A stretch of DNA of 64,000 bases, taken from Trebonia sp963795335. Its GTDB lineage: Bacteria > Actinomycetota > Actinomycetes > Streptosporangiales > Streptosporangiaceae. The DNA lies in contig CAWCHI010000004.1 of the NCBI GenBank assembly GCA_963795335.1, forward strand, positions 434,001-498,000, given 5' to 3'. The notes under the pieces were generated by a model. It was not told where the DNA came from. It made no database searches and saw only the letters and a list, made by a program, of their open reading frames with translations. Both the position numbers and the translations under genes were made by a program. Below are positions 43,330 through 50,596 of this stretch, in pieces. The first letter of the stretch is position 1, and each line of letters begins with the position of its first letter.

Positions 43330-43719
43330 TGGAGACGCGGGGATTCGAACCCCGGTCCTTCAGGGCCTTTCTAGGACTTCTCCGAGCGCAGCCTGCTGTG
43401 CTTTTCTCAGCCCCGGCGATCACACAGGCGAGACGCCGACGGGCTCAGTCACTGTTTGGTTTCCTGGCCTGCCCCGTGACCGGGCCGGTCAGTTGAGCCT
43501 TCTAGCTGATGCCAGGATCCGGGCCGAAGGCGCTCCCGGGCTGACAGTCTTACTTTCGGCCTTGCTTAGGCAGCAAGAGCGAAAGCGGCCTTGGGGGCCT
43601 CGACAGTGCGCTTAGAGTTGGCACTTGTGTTTTGCGGACGCATTTTGTACGAGGTCACGTCCGCCATCCTCGGCTCGCTTCTCCTAGATTAACCACCAAA
43701 GTCGAAACCAGTCGTCCCC
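43330..43719 (-). ncRNA. ssrA: transfer-messenger RNA (tmRNA)
   Basis: Rescues stalled ribosomes with SmpB. On the minus strand the 5' end GGGGACGACTGGTTTCGAC is the classic tmRNA start, and the 3' end has a T-arm GGGGTTCGAATCCCC and acceptor strand CGTCTCCA. GGGGACG pairs with CGTCTCC with one G-U. The reading frame encodes a tag ending ANSKRTVEAPKAAFALAA, then TAA at 43568-43566. CCA is not encoded. The expected resume codon GCA is one base out of frame relative to the tag because of an AAAA run at 43630-43633. Size is about 390 nt. No smpB is adjacent. Confidence 0.92.
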
Positions 43720-43947
43720 TTGTTGAGTTGTAGACGCCTGCGCGAGGCGCGTGCGCCTTCACGAGGTTACTACCCACAACACGGTCTTGCCAACGGGGAT
43801 TCCCCTGGCGCGCCGGGGCGGGTCCCTGGGCAGGAGCGTGACCCGCGACCGGAGCTGAGGCTGAGGCTCGCTTGGGGGTCCTTGGGGGTGCGGCGACGGT
43901 GGGGTGCGGCGGATCGCGGAGACCGGGCGCACCGGCAAGAATGAGAT

Positions 43948-43993
43948 GGCCCCCGCGGGCGCTGGCGGTGGCCGAAACGCGCCCGCGGGGGCC
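43948..43993. repeat. perfect 15-bp inverted repeat
   Basis: GGCCCCCGCGGGCGC and its exact reverse complement GCGCCCGCGGGGGCC, separated by 16 bases. This would form a very stable RNA hairpin on either strand. It is not next to a stop codon, so it may be part of a structured RNA or a bidirectional terminator. Confidence 0.7.
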
Positions 43994-44022
43994 GACCGGC
44001 AGGGTCGGAGCCGGTCATACGT

Positions 44023-44049
44023 CCGGGCCTCCCCCGAGATGAGGCCCGG
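44023..44049. repeat. perfect 9-bp inverted repeat
   Basis: CCGGGCCTC and GAGGCCCGG with a 9-base loop, 30 bp to the right of the larger hairpin. It may be part of the same structured region. Confidence 0.6.
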
Positions 44050-44323
44050 CTCTACGCGACTGGGCCGCAACCCCCCAAGCGAGCCTCAGTCATAGGTAAG
44101 GACGCCAGGAAGCACCTACATGGTTGCGCCCTGTGACGAAAAATTTGGTAACTAAACGATAACGCTCGTATCCAGGCGCTCCCGGCGCTTCCACAGTCGA
44201 TGGCTCTAGCAGCGGCAACCTCAGAATGTCCATCGTTGTCGACTTCGATGACAGGCGACGATCCGGCCCCAAGTCGACTACAGAAAGTAATCAACTTGAC
44301 CAGCGACTCACCCGCGGCCCATC

Positions 44324-45457
44324 TCAGGCGACCTTGTGCACCCAGCCGAAGGGGTCTGGCTTGTGCCCGTACTGGATCCCGATGAGCTCGGCCTTCAGCC
44401 GCTGGGTGACCGAGCCGGGGGTGCCGTCGCCGATGGTCCAGCCGCCGCCCTCGCCGTCGACCGCGCCCACCGGGGTGATGACGGCGGCCGTGCCGCACGC
44501 GAACACCTCGGTCAGCGAGCCCGCGGCGCAGTCGTCGCGCCAGTCCGAGACCGAGACCCGGCCCTCCTCGGCCGGCACGCCGAGGGTCGGCGCCAGCCGC
44601 AGCAGCGAGTCGCGGGTGATGCCGGGCAGCAGCGAGCCGGTCAGCGCCGGGGTCACCAGGCGGGCGGAGTCCCCCGACCCGTACACGAAGCACAGGTTCA
44701 TCCCGCCCATCTCCTCGACCCACTCGTGCAGCGCCGCATCCAGCCAGACGACCTGGTCGCAGCCCTTGTCCACCGCTTGCTGCTGGGCGGCGAAGGCGGC
44801 CGCGTAGTTACCGCCGCACTTGACCGCGCCGGTGCCGCCGGGGGCGGCCCGGGTGTAGTCCTGCGACAGCCACACCTTGACCGTCGTGCTGGCGCCGAAG
44901 TACGCCGCCGCGGGCGAGGCGATCACGCAGAACAAGTACTCCGAGGACGGGTGGTTCACGCCCAGGCCGCGCTGCGTGGCGATCATGAACGGGCGCAGGT
45001 ACAGGCTGTTCCCCTCGCCCTCGGGGATCCACTCCCGGTCCTGGGCCACCAGCAGCTCCAGGGCCCGCAGGAACGTCGCCTCGGGCAGTTCCGGCATGGC
45101 CATGCGGCGGCAGCCGGAGTTGAACCGGGCCGCGTTGGCCTGCGGGCGGAACATCACGATCGACCCGGAGTCCTGCCGGTAGGCCTTGAGGCCCTCGAAC
45201 AGCTCCTGGCCGTAGTGGAACACGGATGTGGCCGGGTCGAGCGAGAACGGGCCGTAGGGCTGGAGCCTGCCGTCGTGCCAGCCGCGCTCGGCGGTCCAGC
45301 GCAGCGTGATCATGTGGTCGGTGAAGACCTGACCGAACCCGGGGTCCTCCAGGATCCGCGCGCGGTCCGCCGCGGGCACCGGTGACGGGGCAGGGTGAAT
45401 CTCGAAATCGATCTCGCGGGCAGTGCTCTTCGGGCTGCCGGGGCTAGCGGTGGTCAT
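44324..45457 (-). CDS. ilvE: branched-chain amino acid aminotransferase
   Basis: Last step of leucine, isoleucine and valine synthesis, PLP-dependent, cytosolic. From ATG 45457 (377 residues; ribosome site GGAAAGGA): MTTASPGSPKSTAREIDFEI, VFHYGQELFEGLKAYR, the PLP lysine in GAVKCGGNYAAAFAAQ, EWVEEMGGMNLCFVY, and TEVFACGTAAVITPVGAV, all expected for class IV aminotransferases of the IlvE type. An open upstream extension to 46108 is a shadow. It lies 197 bp downstream of leuB in the same orientation, probably in the ilv operon or with its own promoter in that gap. Confidence 0.95.
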   Translation of the reverse strand: MTTASPGSPKSTAREIDFEIHPAPSPVPAADRARILEDPGFGQVFTDHMITLRWTAERGWHDGRLQPYGPFSLDPATSVFHYGQELFEGLKAYRQDSGSIVMFRPQANAARFNSGCRRMAMPELPEATFLRALELLVAQDREWIPEGEGNSLYLRPFMIATQRGLGVNHPSSEYLFCVIASPAAAYFGASTTVKVWLSQDYTRAAPGGTGAVKCGGNYAAAFAAQQQAVDKGCDQVVWLDAALHEWVEEMGGMNLCFVYGSGDSARLVTPALTGSLLPGITRDSLLRLAPTLGVPAEEGRVSVSDWRDDCAAGSLTEVFACGTAAVITPVGAVDGEGGGWTIGDGTPGSVTQRLKAELIGIQYGHKPDPFGWVHKVA

Positions 45458-45654
45458 CGGGATCAGGTCCTTTCCGGGAACACTTCGAGGATATGACGCC
45501 CGCCCGCCAGCCGGGACGCGGGCGGCGCGGGTTCCTTCCAGCAGGAACGACCGCGCCGCCGGCGCTCTGTTTCCCGCACGTGCCGCGGTGCGCCTGGGCG
45601 CCTTCGGCTCGTGCCCGGAACCCCCACTCGCTGACGCGGCGGGGGCGCGGTCCG

Positions 45655-46698
45655 TTACCCCGCTACTCGCTTGGCGATGTCGTCGCCGATCTCGGTCGTC
45701 GACCGGACCGCCCCGCCGCGCTCGGCCACGTCGCCGGAGACCGCCTGCTCGATCTTGGCCGCCGCCCCGGCCAGGCCAAGGTGCGTGCAGAGCATGCCCG
45801 CGGACAGGATCGCCGCGGTCGGGTCGGCCTTGGCCTGCCCGGCGATGTCCGGGGCGCTGCCGTGCACCGGCTCGAACATCGACGGCGCGGTCCGCTCGGG
45901 GTTGATGTTGCCGCTCGCGGCCAGGCCGATGCCGCCCGCGATGGCCGCCCCGAGGTCGGTCAGGATGTCGCCGAACAGGTTGTCGGTCACGATGACGTCG
46001 AAGCGCTCCGGCTGCGAGACGAAGAACATCGACGCCGCGTCCACGTGCTGGTACTCGACCGTCACGGCGGGGAAGTCGCGGGCGACGGCGTTCACCGTGC
46101 GCTGCCACAGGTCGCCGGCGAAGGTGAGCACGTTGGTCTTGTGCACCAGCGTGAGCGTGCGCCGGGGACGTGCCTGGGCGAGCGTGAACGCGTAACGGGC
46201 GACCCGCTCGACGCCGAAGGCGGTGTTGAGCGACTCCTGGGTGGCGAGCTCGTGCGGGGTGCCGCGGCGCATCACGCCGCCCGCCCCGGTGTACGGGCCC
46301 TCGGTGCCTTCCCGCACGCAGATCATGTCGATCGTCTCGGGCGAGCCCTTGGCCAGCGGCGACGCGACCCCCGGGTAAAGCCGGACCGGCCGCAGGTTGA
46401 CGTAGTGGTCGAGTTCGAAGCGGAGCCGCAGCAGCAGCCCCCGCTCGAGCACGCCGCTCGGCACCGACGGGTCGCCGATCGCGCCGAGCTGGATCGCGTC
46501 GTGGCCGCGGATCTCCTCGAGGACCGAGTCGGGCAGGGTCTCGCCGCTCTTGTGGTAGCGGCGCGCGCCCAGGTCGTAGTCGGTCGTCTCCCAGCTGACG
46601 CCCGGGGTCGCCGCCTGCAGCACCTTCAGTGCCTCGCCGGTGACCTCCGGGCCGATGCCGTCACCGCCGATGACGGCCAGTTTGAAGCTGTCAGCCAT
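45655..46698 (-). CDS. leuB: 3-isopropylmalate dehydrogenase
   Basis: Third step of leucine synthesis. A 347-residue NAD-dependent dehydrogenase with IGGDGIGPEVTGEALKVL (N-terminal), LLLRLRFELDHYVNLRPVRLYPG (substrate Arg), CVREGTEGPYTGAGG, HKTNVLTFAGDLW, and the cofactor region VTDNLFGDILTDLGAAIAGGIGLAASGNINPERTAPSMFEPVHGSAPDIAG. The motif pattern is of the actinobacterial type. It is 7 bp downstream of ilvC. leuA, leuC and leuD are not in this window. Confidence 0.95.
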   Translation of the reverse strand: MADSFKLAVIGGDGIGPEVTGEALKVLQAATPGVSWETTDYDLGARRYHKSGETLPDSVLEEIRGHDAIQLGAIGDPSVPSGVLERGLLLRLRFELDHYVNLRPVRLYPGVASPLAKGSPETIDMICVREGTEGPYTGAGGVMRRGTPHELATQESLNTAFGVERVARYAFTLAQARPRRTLTLVHKTNVLTFAGDLWQRTVNAVARDFPAVTVEYQHVDAASMFFVSQPERFDVIVTDNLFGDILTDLGAAIAGGIGLAASGNINPERTAPSMFEPVHGSAPDIAGQAKADPTAAILSAGMLCTHLGLAGAAAKIEQAVSGDVAERGGAVRSTTEIGDDIAKRVAG

Positions 46699-46705
46699 GC
46701 GCGGA

Positions 46706-47707
46706 CTAGCCCTCCTCGTCCGACAGCCAGCTCATCAGCGGGCGCAGCTTGGCGCCGACCTGCTCGATCTGCTCGGCCTGCTCGGCCTCGCGGCGCTTGG
46801 CGAAGTTCGGCTGGCCCGCGTCGAACTCCTCGACCAGCTCGCGGGTGAAGGTGCCGTCCTGGATCTCGCCCAGGATCTTCTTCATCTCGGCCCGGGTCTG
46901 GTCGTTGATCAGCCGCGGCCCGCGGGTGTAGCCGCCGAACTCGGCCGTGTCCGACACCGACCAGTACATCTTGGAGATGCCGCCCTCGTACATCAGGTCG
47001 ACGATCAGCTTCATCTCGTGCAGGCACTCGAAGTAGGCCGCCTCGGGCTGGTAGCCCGCCTGAACCAGGGTGTCGAAGCCGGCCTTGATGAGCTCGGAGA
47101 CGCCGCCGCAGAGGACCGCCTGCTCGCCGAACAGGTCGGTCTCGGTCTCCTCGGTGAAGGTGGTCTTGAGCACCCCCGCCCGGGTGGCGCCGATGCCCTT
47201 GGCGTAGGACAGGCCCAGCGCGAGGGCGTTGCCGGTGGCGTCCTGCTCGACCGCGACCAGCGCGGGCACACCGCGGCCCTCGGTGTACTGACGGCGGACG
47301 AGGTGGCCGGGGCTCTTGGGCGCAACCATGACCACGTCGACGTCGGCCGGCGGCTGGATGAGGTTGTAGCGGATGTTGAGGCCATGGGCGAAGAACAGCG
47401 CGTCCCCCTCGACCAGCGACGGGGCGATCGCCTCGGTGTAGACCTGACGCTGGAGGGTGTCCGGGATCAGCACCATCACCAGGTCGGCTTCCTCGCACGC
47501 CTCGGCCGGGGTGAGGACGCGCAGGCCGTCGCTCTCGGCCTTCTCCCGGCTCTTCGAGCCCGGCTGCAGCCCCACCCGGACGTCCACGCCCGAGTCACGC
47601 AGCGACAGCGCGTGCGCGTGCCCCTGGCTGCCGTACCCGAGCACGGCGACGTGCCGCTGCTGGATAAGGGAGAGGTCAGCGTCCTGGTCGTAGAAGATCT
47701 CTGCCAC
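46706..47707 (-). CDS. ilvC: ketol-acid reductoisomerase
   Basis: Second common step of isoleucine/valine synthesis: Mg2+- and NADPH-dependent isomeroreduction. The 333 residues include the dinucleotide motif VLGYGSQGHAHALSLRDSGVDVRVG, PDTLQRQVYTEAIAPSL, FFAHGLNIRYNLIQPPADVDVVMVAPKSPGH, and the helical C-terminal domain with LFGEQAVLCGGVSELIKAGFDTLVQAGYQPEAAYFECLHEMKLIVDL. Class I (short) form. It follows ilvN with 58 bp between, containing a small hairpin. Confidence 0.96.
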   Translation of the reverse strand: MAEIFYDQDADLSLIQQRHVAVLGYGSQGHAHALSLRDSGVDVRVGLQPGSKSREKAESDGLRVLTPAEACEEADLVMVLIPDTLQRQVYTEAIAPSLVEGDALFFAHGLNIRYNLIQPPADVDVVMVAPKSPGHLVRRQYTEGRGVPALVAVEQDATGNALALGLSYAKGIGATRAGVLKTTFTEETETDLFGEQAVLCGGVSELIKAGFDTLVQAGYQPEAAYFECLHEMKLIVDLMYEGGISKMYWSVSDTAEFGGYTRGPRLINDQTRAEMKKILGEIQDGTFTRELVEEFDAGQPNFAKRREAEQAEQIEQVGAKLRPLMSWLSDEEG

Positions 47708-47746
47708 TGTGAAGGGCCTTTCATCGTAGAGATGTCAGAAACTCTC

Positions 47747-47760
47747 CGCCCGAACGGGCG
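47747..47760 (-). repeat. small hairpin between ilvN and ilvC
   Basis: CGCCCG-AA-CGGGCG just after the ilvN stop on the minus strand. It could reduce transcription into ilvC or stabilise the upstream message. On the minus strand it lacks a T-run, so it is not a clear terminator. Confidence 0.4.
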
Positions 47761-47765
47761 AATTT

Positions 47766-48293
47766 TCAGGCCGAGCGCTCGAGCGGGCGCAGCGTGCGGT
47801 CGGTGATGGACCGGCCGCCCCGGCCGACCGCGATCGTGCCCGACTTGACCAGCTCCTTGATGCCGAACGGCTCAAGGACCCGGACCAGTGCCTCCAGCTT
47901 GTCATGGCTGCCGGTCGCCTCGACCGTGACCGCGTCCAGGGCCACATCGACGACGTGGGCGCGGAACAGTTCAACCGTCTCCAGCACCTTAGACCGGCTG
48001 TCGGTGTCCGCGCGGACCTTGATGAGCATCAGCTCGCGCTGCACCGCCTGGGCGGGCTCGAGCTCGACGATCTTGAGCACGTTGATGAGCTTGTTGAGCT
48101 GCTTGGTGACCTGCTCGAGGGGGTGCTCCTCGCAGTCCACCACGATCGTCATGCGGGAGATCTCCTCGTGCTCGGTCGGCCCGACCGCGAGGGACTCGAT
48201 GTTGAAGCCGCGCCGGGAGAACAGCCCGGCGATGCGCACGAGGACGCCGGGCTTGTTCTCGACGAGCACCGAAAGCGTGTGCTGTTCACCCAT
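47766..48293 (-). CDS. ilvN: acetolactate synthase small (regulatory) subunit
   Basis: A 175-residue regulatory subunit of acetohydroxyacid synthase with the ACT domain MGEQHTLSVLVENKPGVLVRIAGLFSRRGFNIESLAVGPTEHEEISRMTIVV, which binds valine. The C-terminal domain follows (ELMLIKVRADTDSRSKVLETVELFRAHVVDV), ending with GTIAVGRGGRSITDR. It activates and gives feedback control to IlvB. The start is 2 bp from the ilvB stop. ATG 48293 chosen. Confidence 0.95.
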   Translation of the reverse strand: MGEQHTLSVLVENKPGVLVRIAGLFSRRGFNIESLAVGPTEHEEISRMTIVVDCEEHPLEQVTKQLNKLINVLKIVELEPAQAVQRELMLIKVRADTDSRSKVLETVELFRAHVVDVALDAVTVEATGSHDKLEALVRVLEPFGIKELVKSGTIAVGRGGRSITDRTLRPLERSA

Positions 48294-48295
48294 GA

Positions 48296-50323
48296 CTAAT
48301 CCGTCGTCTCCCACTCGGGCGCCAGGTCGCGCGCGAAGCTGATGTCGTCGTTGCTGGCCCCGGCGGCGACCATGGGCCACACCATCGCGTCCTTGTGCAC
48401 GATGAAGTCGATCACGACGGGCTGGTCGTTGATCGCCATCGCCTGCTCGATGACCGCGTCCACGTCTTCCCTGCGCTCGCAGCGCAGGCCGATGCAGCCG
48501 TAGGCCTCGGCCAGCTTGACGAAGTCGGGGATCCGGGTGCCGCGCAGCTCGGTCTTGCGGTCGCCCAGGTTGGTGTTGGAGTAGCGCTGGTTGTAGAACA
48601 GCGTCTGCCACTGGCGGACCATGCCAAGGTGGCCGTTGTTGATGATCGCGATCTTGACCGGGATGCCCTCGATCGCGCAGGTGGCCAGCTCCTGATTGGT
48701 CATCTGGAAGCAGCCGTCGCCGTCGATCGCCCACACGGTGGCGTCCGGCCGGCCGACCTTGGCCCCCATCGCGGCCGGGACGGCGAAGCCCATGGTGCCC
48801 GCGCCGCCGGAGTTGATCCAGGTCCGCGGGTTTTCGTAGCCGATGAACTGGGCCGCCCACATCTGGTGCTGGCCGACCCCGGCCAGGTAGACCGCCTCCG
48901 GCCCGGCGATCTGGCCGATCCGCTCGATCACGTACTGCGGGGCCAGGCTGCCGTCGTCGAACTCGTCGTAGCCGAGCGGGTACTTGCTCCGCCACTGGCT
49001 GAGCTGCGCCCACCAGGAGGCGTAGTCGCCCTTCAGGCCGTGCTGCTGATCGGTCGTCACCGCCGTGATGAGTTCGGCGATGACCTCCCGGCAGTCGCCC
49101 ACGATGGGCACGTCGGCCCGGCGGTTCTTGGAGATCTCGGCCGGGTCGATGTCCGCGTGCACGATCTTGGCGCCGGGGGCGAACGAGTCGAGCTTGCCCG
49201 TCACCCGGTCGTCGAACCGGGCCCCGAGCGCGACGATCAGGTCCGCTCGCTGCAGCGCGCCGACCGCGGCGACGGTGCCGTGCATGCCCGGCATGCCCAG
49301 GTGCAGCGGGTGGCTGTCGGGGAACGCGCCCCGCGCCATCAGCGTCGTGACGACCGGGGCGCCGGTCAGCTCGGCCAGCTCCTTCAGCTCGGCCGAGGCG
49401 TCGGCCTTGATCACGCCGCCGCCGACGTACAGCACCGGGCGCCTGGCTTCGGTCAGCATCCGCGCCGCCTCCCGCACCTGCCGCGAGTGCGGGCGGGTGA
49501 CCGGGTGGTAACCGGGCAGGTCGAACGCGACGGGCCAGGTGAAGTCGGTGGCGGCCTGGAGGGCGTCCTTGGCGATGTCGACCAGGACCGGGCCTGGCCG
49601 TCCGGTCGACGCCAGGTGGAATGCCTCGCCCACGGTGCGGGCGATGTCTTCCGGCCGGGTGACGAGGAAGTTGTGCTTGGTGATGGGGTAGGTGATCCCG
49701 GAGATGTCCGCCTCCTGGAACCCGTCGGTGCCGATCAGGTTGGTCGACACCTGGCCGGTGATCGCGACGACCGGGACAGAGTCCATGTACGCGTCGGCCA
49801 GCGGGGTGACCAGGTTGGTGGCGCCCGGGCCGCTGGTCGCCATGCACACGCCGACCCGCCCGGTCGCCTGCGCGTAGCCGGTGGCGGCGTGGCCCGCGCC
49901 CTGCTCGTGGCGGACCAGGATGTGACGGATCTGGGCGGAATCAAGCAGCGGGTCGTAGGCGGGCAGGACGGCACCGCCGGGGATGCCGAACACCACGTCG
50001 ACACCGATCCGCTCGAGCGCGAGGACAAGGGCCTGGGCCCCGGTGACGCGCACCGGGCCAGCCTGCGGGTGACCGCCCGGCTGGCTGGCGCCGGCGGCCG
50101 CCGGACCGCCGACCGGGGCGAAGCTGCCCGGCTGGGCGGCGCTGCCGGGCGGCAGAGAGCCAGGCTGGGCCGGGCCGGGCTGGCCGAAGCTGCCGGGCTG
50201 GCCGGTGCTTGCAGGCTGAGCCGGGCGGGGTGCGGGCGGCTTGGGGGCGGCTGTCCGGGCCGGGATGTCCAGCGGGGACGGAGCGTGCGCCTTGGGAGGG
50301 ACTGGGCTGCTCTGCTCGGTCAT
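48296..50323 (-). CDS. ilvB: acetolactate synthase large (catalytic) subunit
   Basis: A ThDP-dependent enzyme making acetolactate or acetohydroxybutyrate from pyruvate. The core runs from about residue 92 to 675: TGAQALVLALERIGVDVVFGIPGGAVLPAYDPL (catalytic Glu region nearby in HEQGAGHAATGYAQATG), FAD-binding AYMDSVPVVAITGQV, and ThDP/Mg motif VWAIDGDGCFQMTNQELATCAIEGIPVKIAIINNGHLGMVRQWQ. The first 90 residues are a low-complexity Pro/Gln/Gly/Ala stretch with QPGS repeats, longer than usual and probably disordered. Expression is probably controlled by the upstream attenuator. Confidence 0.96.
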   Translation of the reverse strand: MTEQSSPVPPKAHAPSPLDIPARTAAPKPPAPRPAQPASTGQPGSFGQPGPAQPGSLPPGSAAQPGSFAPVGGPAAAGASQPGGHPQAGPVRVTGAQALVLALERIGVDVVFGIPGGAVLPAYDPLLDSAQIRHILVRHEQGAGHAATGYAQATGRVGVCMATSGPGATNLVTPLADAYMDSVPVVAITGQVSTNLIGTDGFQEADISGITYPITKHNFLVTRPEDIARTVGEAFHLASTGRPGPVLVDIAKDALQAATDFTWPVAFDLPGYHPVTRPHSRQVREAARMLTEARRPVLYVGGGVIKADASAELKELAELTGAPVVTTLMARGAFPDSHPLHLGMPGMHGTVAAVGALQRADLIVALGARFDDRVTGKLDSFAPGAKIVHADIDPAEISKNRRADVPIVGDCREVIAELITAVTTDQQHGLKGDYASWWAQLSQWRSKYPLGYDEFDDGSLAPQYVIERIGQIAGPEAVYLAGVGQHQMWAAQFIGYENPRTWINSGGAGTMGFAVPAAMGAKVGRPDATVWAIDGDGCFQMTNQELATCAIEGIPVKIAIINNGHLGMVRQWQTLFYNQRYSNTNLGDRKTELRGTRIPDFVKLAEAYGCIGLRCERREDVDAVIEQAMAINDQPVVIDFIVHKDAMVWPMVAAGASNDDISFARDLAPEWETTD

Positions 50324-50397
50324 CGGGTGGTTTCCTTGTCACGTGGTGTGCGCGGTGTGGCCGGGAGGGGATACCTCCGCGCCCCGTCAGGGGCATT

Positions 50398-50431
50398 AAA
50401 AAACCCCTCGTGCCGGGTGGCATTCGAGGGG
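50398..50431 (-). terminator. attenuator terminator before ilvB
   Basis: On the minus strand CCCCTCG (50431-50425) and CGAGGGG (50410-50404) form a stem extended by TGCC/GGCA inside, followed at once by six T (50403-50398). It is a textbook Rho-independent terminator between the leader peptide and ilvB. A second stem GCCCC-TGAC-GGGGC follows at about 50393-50379. Confidence 0.82.
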
Positions 50432-50452
50432 CGCGCGCAGGAACTGGACTGG

Positions 50453-50500
50453 TCAGCTCTTTGCGCGCCAGCCAAGTACGAGGATGTGGTTCCGCTTCAC
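50453..50500 (-). CDS. ilv leader peptide (attenuation)
   Basis: A 15-residue ORF on the minus strand beginning GTG 50500, encoding MKRNHILVLGWRAKS then TGA at 50455-50453. It contains consecutive Ile-Leu-Val-Leu codons (ATC CTC GTA CTT), of which GTA and CTT are rare in this genome. A GAGGG sits about 10 nt upstream. Ribosome stalling at these codons when branched-chain amino acids are short would prevent formation of the terminator at 50398-50431. The logic matches known ilvBNC attenuation in corynebacteria. It has not been tested here. Confidence 0.78.
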   Translation of the reverse strand: MKRNHILVLGWRAKS

Positions 50501-50536
50501 AGGTACACCCTCGCCCACCAGCCCGCCTCCCGTCAA

Positions 50537-50568
50537 ATTATCAGACCGCTCGTCTCACATGATGAGAC
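50537..50568 (-). promoter_or_regulatory. probable ilvB promoter with adjacent palindrome
   Basis: On the minus strand TGATAAT (about 50543-50537) is a strong -10 element. A 6-bp palindrome GTCTCA-CATGA-TGAGAC (plus strand 50552-50568) overlaps the -35 zone and may bind a regulator. No good -35 hexamer is seen. The transcript would start near 50530, ahead of the leader peptide. Confidence 0.5.
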
Positions 50569-50596
50569 CGAGTGTCCGCGAACCTCGTTCCCGGGG

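Larger units (their letters stand above)
43720..44323. other. gene-free region between ssrA and ilvE with strong hairpins
   Basis: About 600 bp without a convincing coding frame. The first part holds the ssrA promoter region (minus strand). At 43948-44049 there are two perfect inverted repeats, listed separately. The right part (44090-44230) has AT-richer text (GAAAAATTTGGTAACTAAACG), unlike the surroundings. No tRNA, rRNA or protein family was recognised. Confidence 0.6.
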
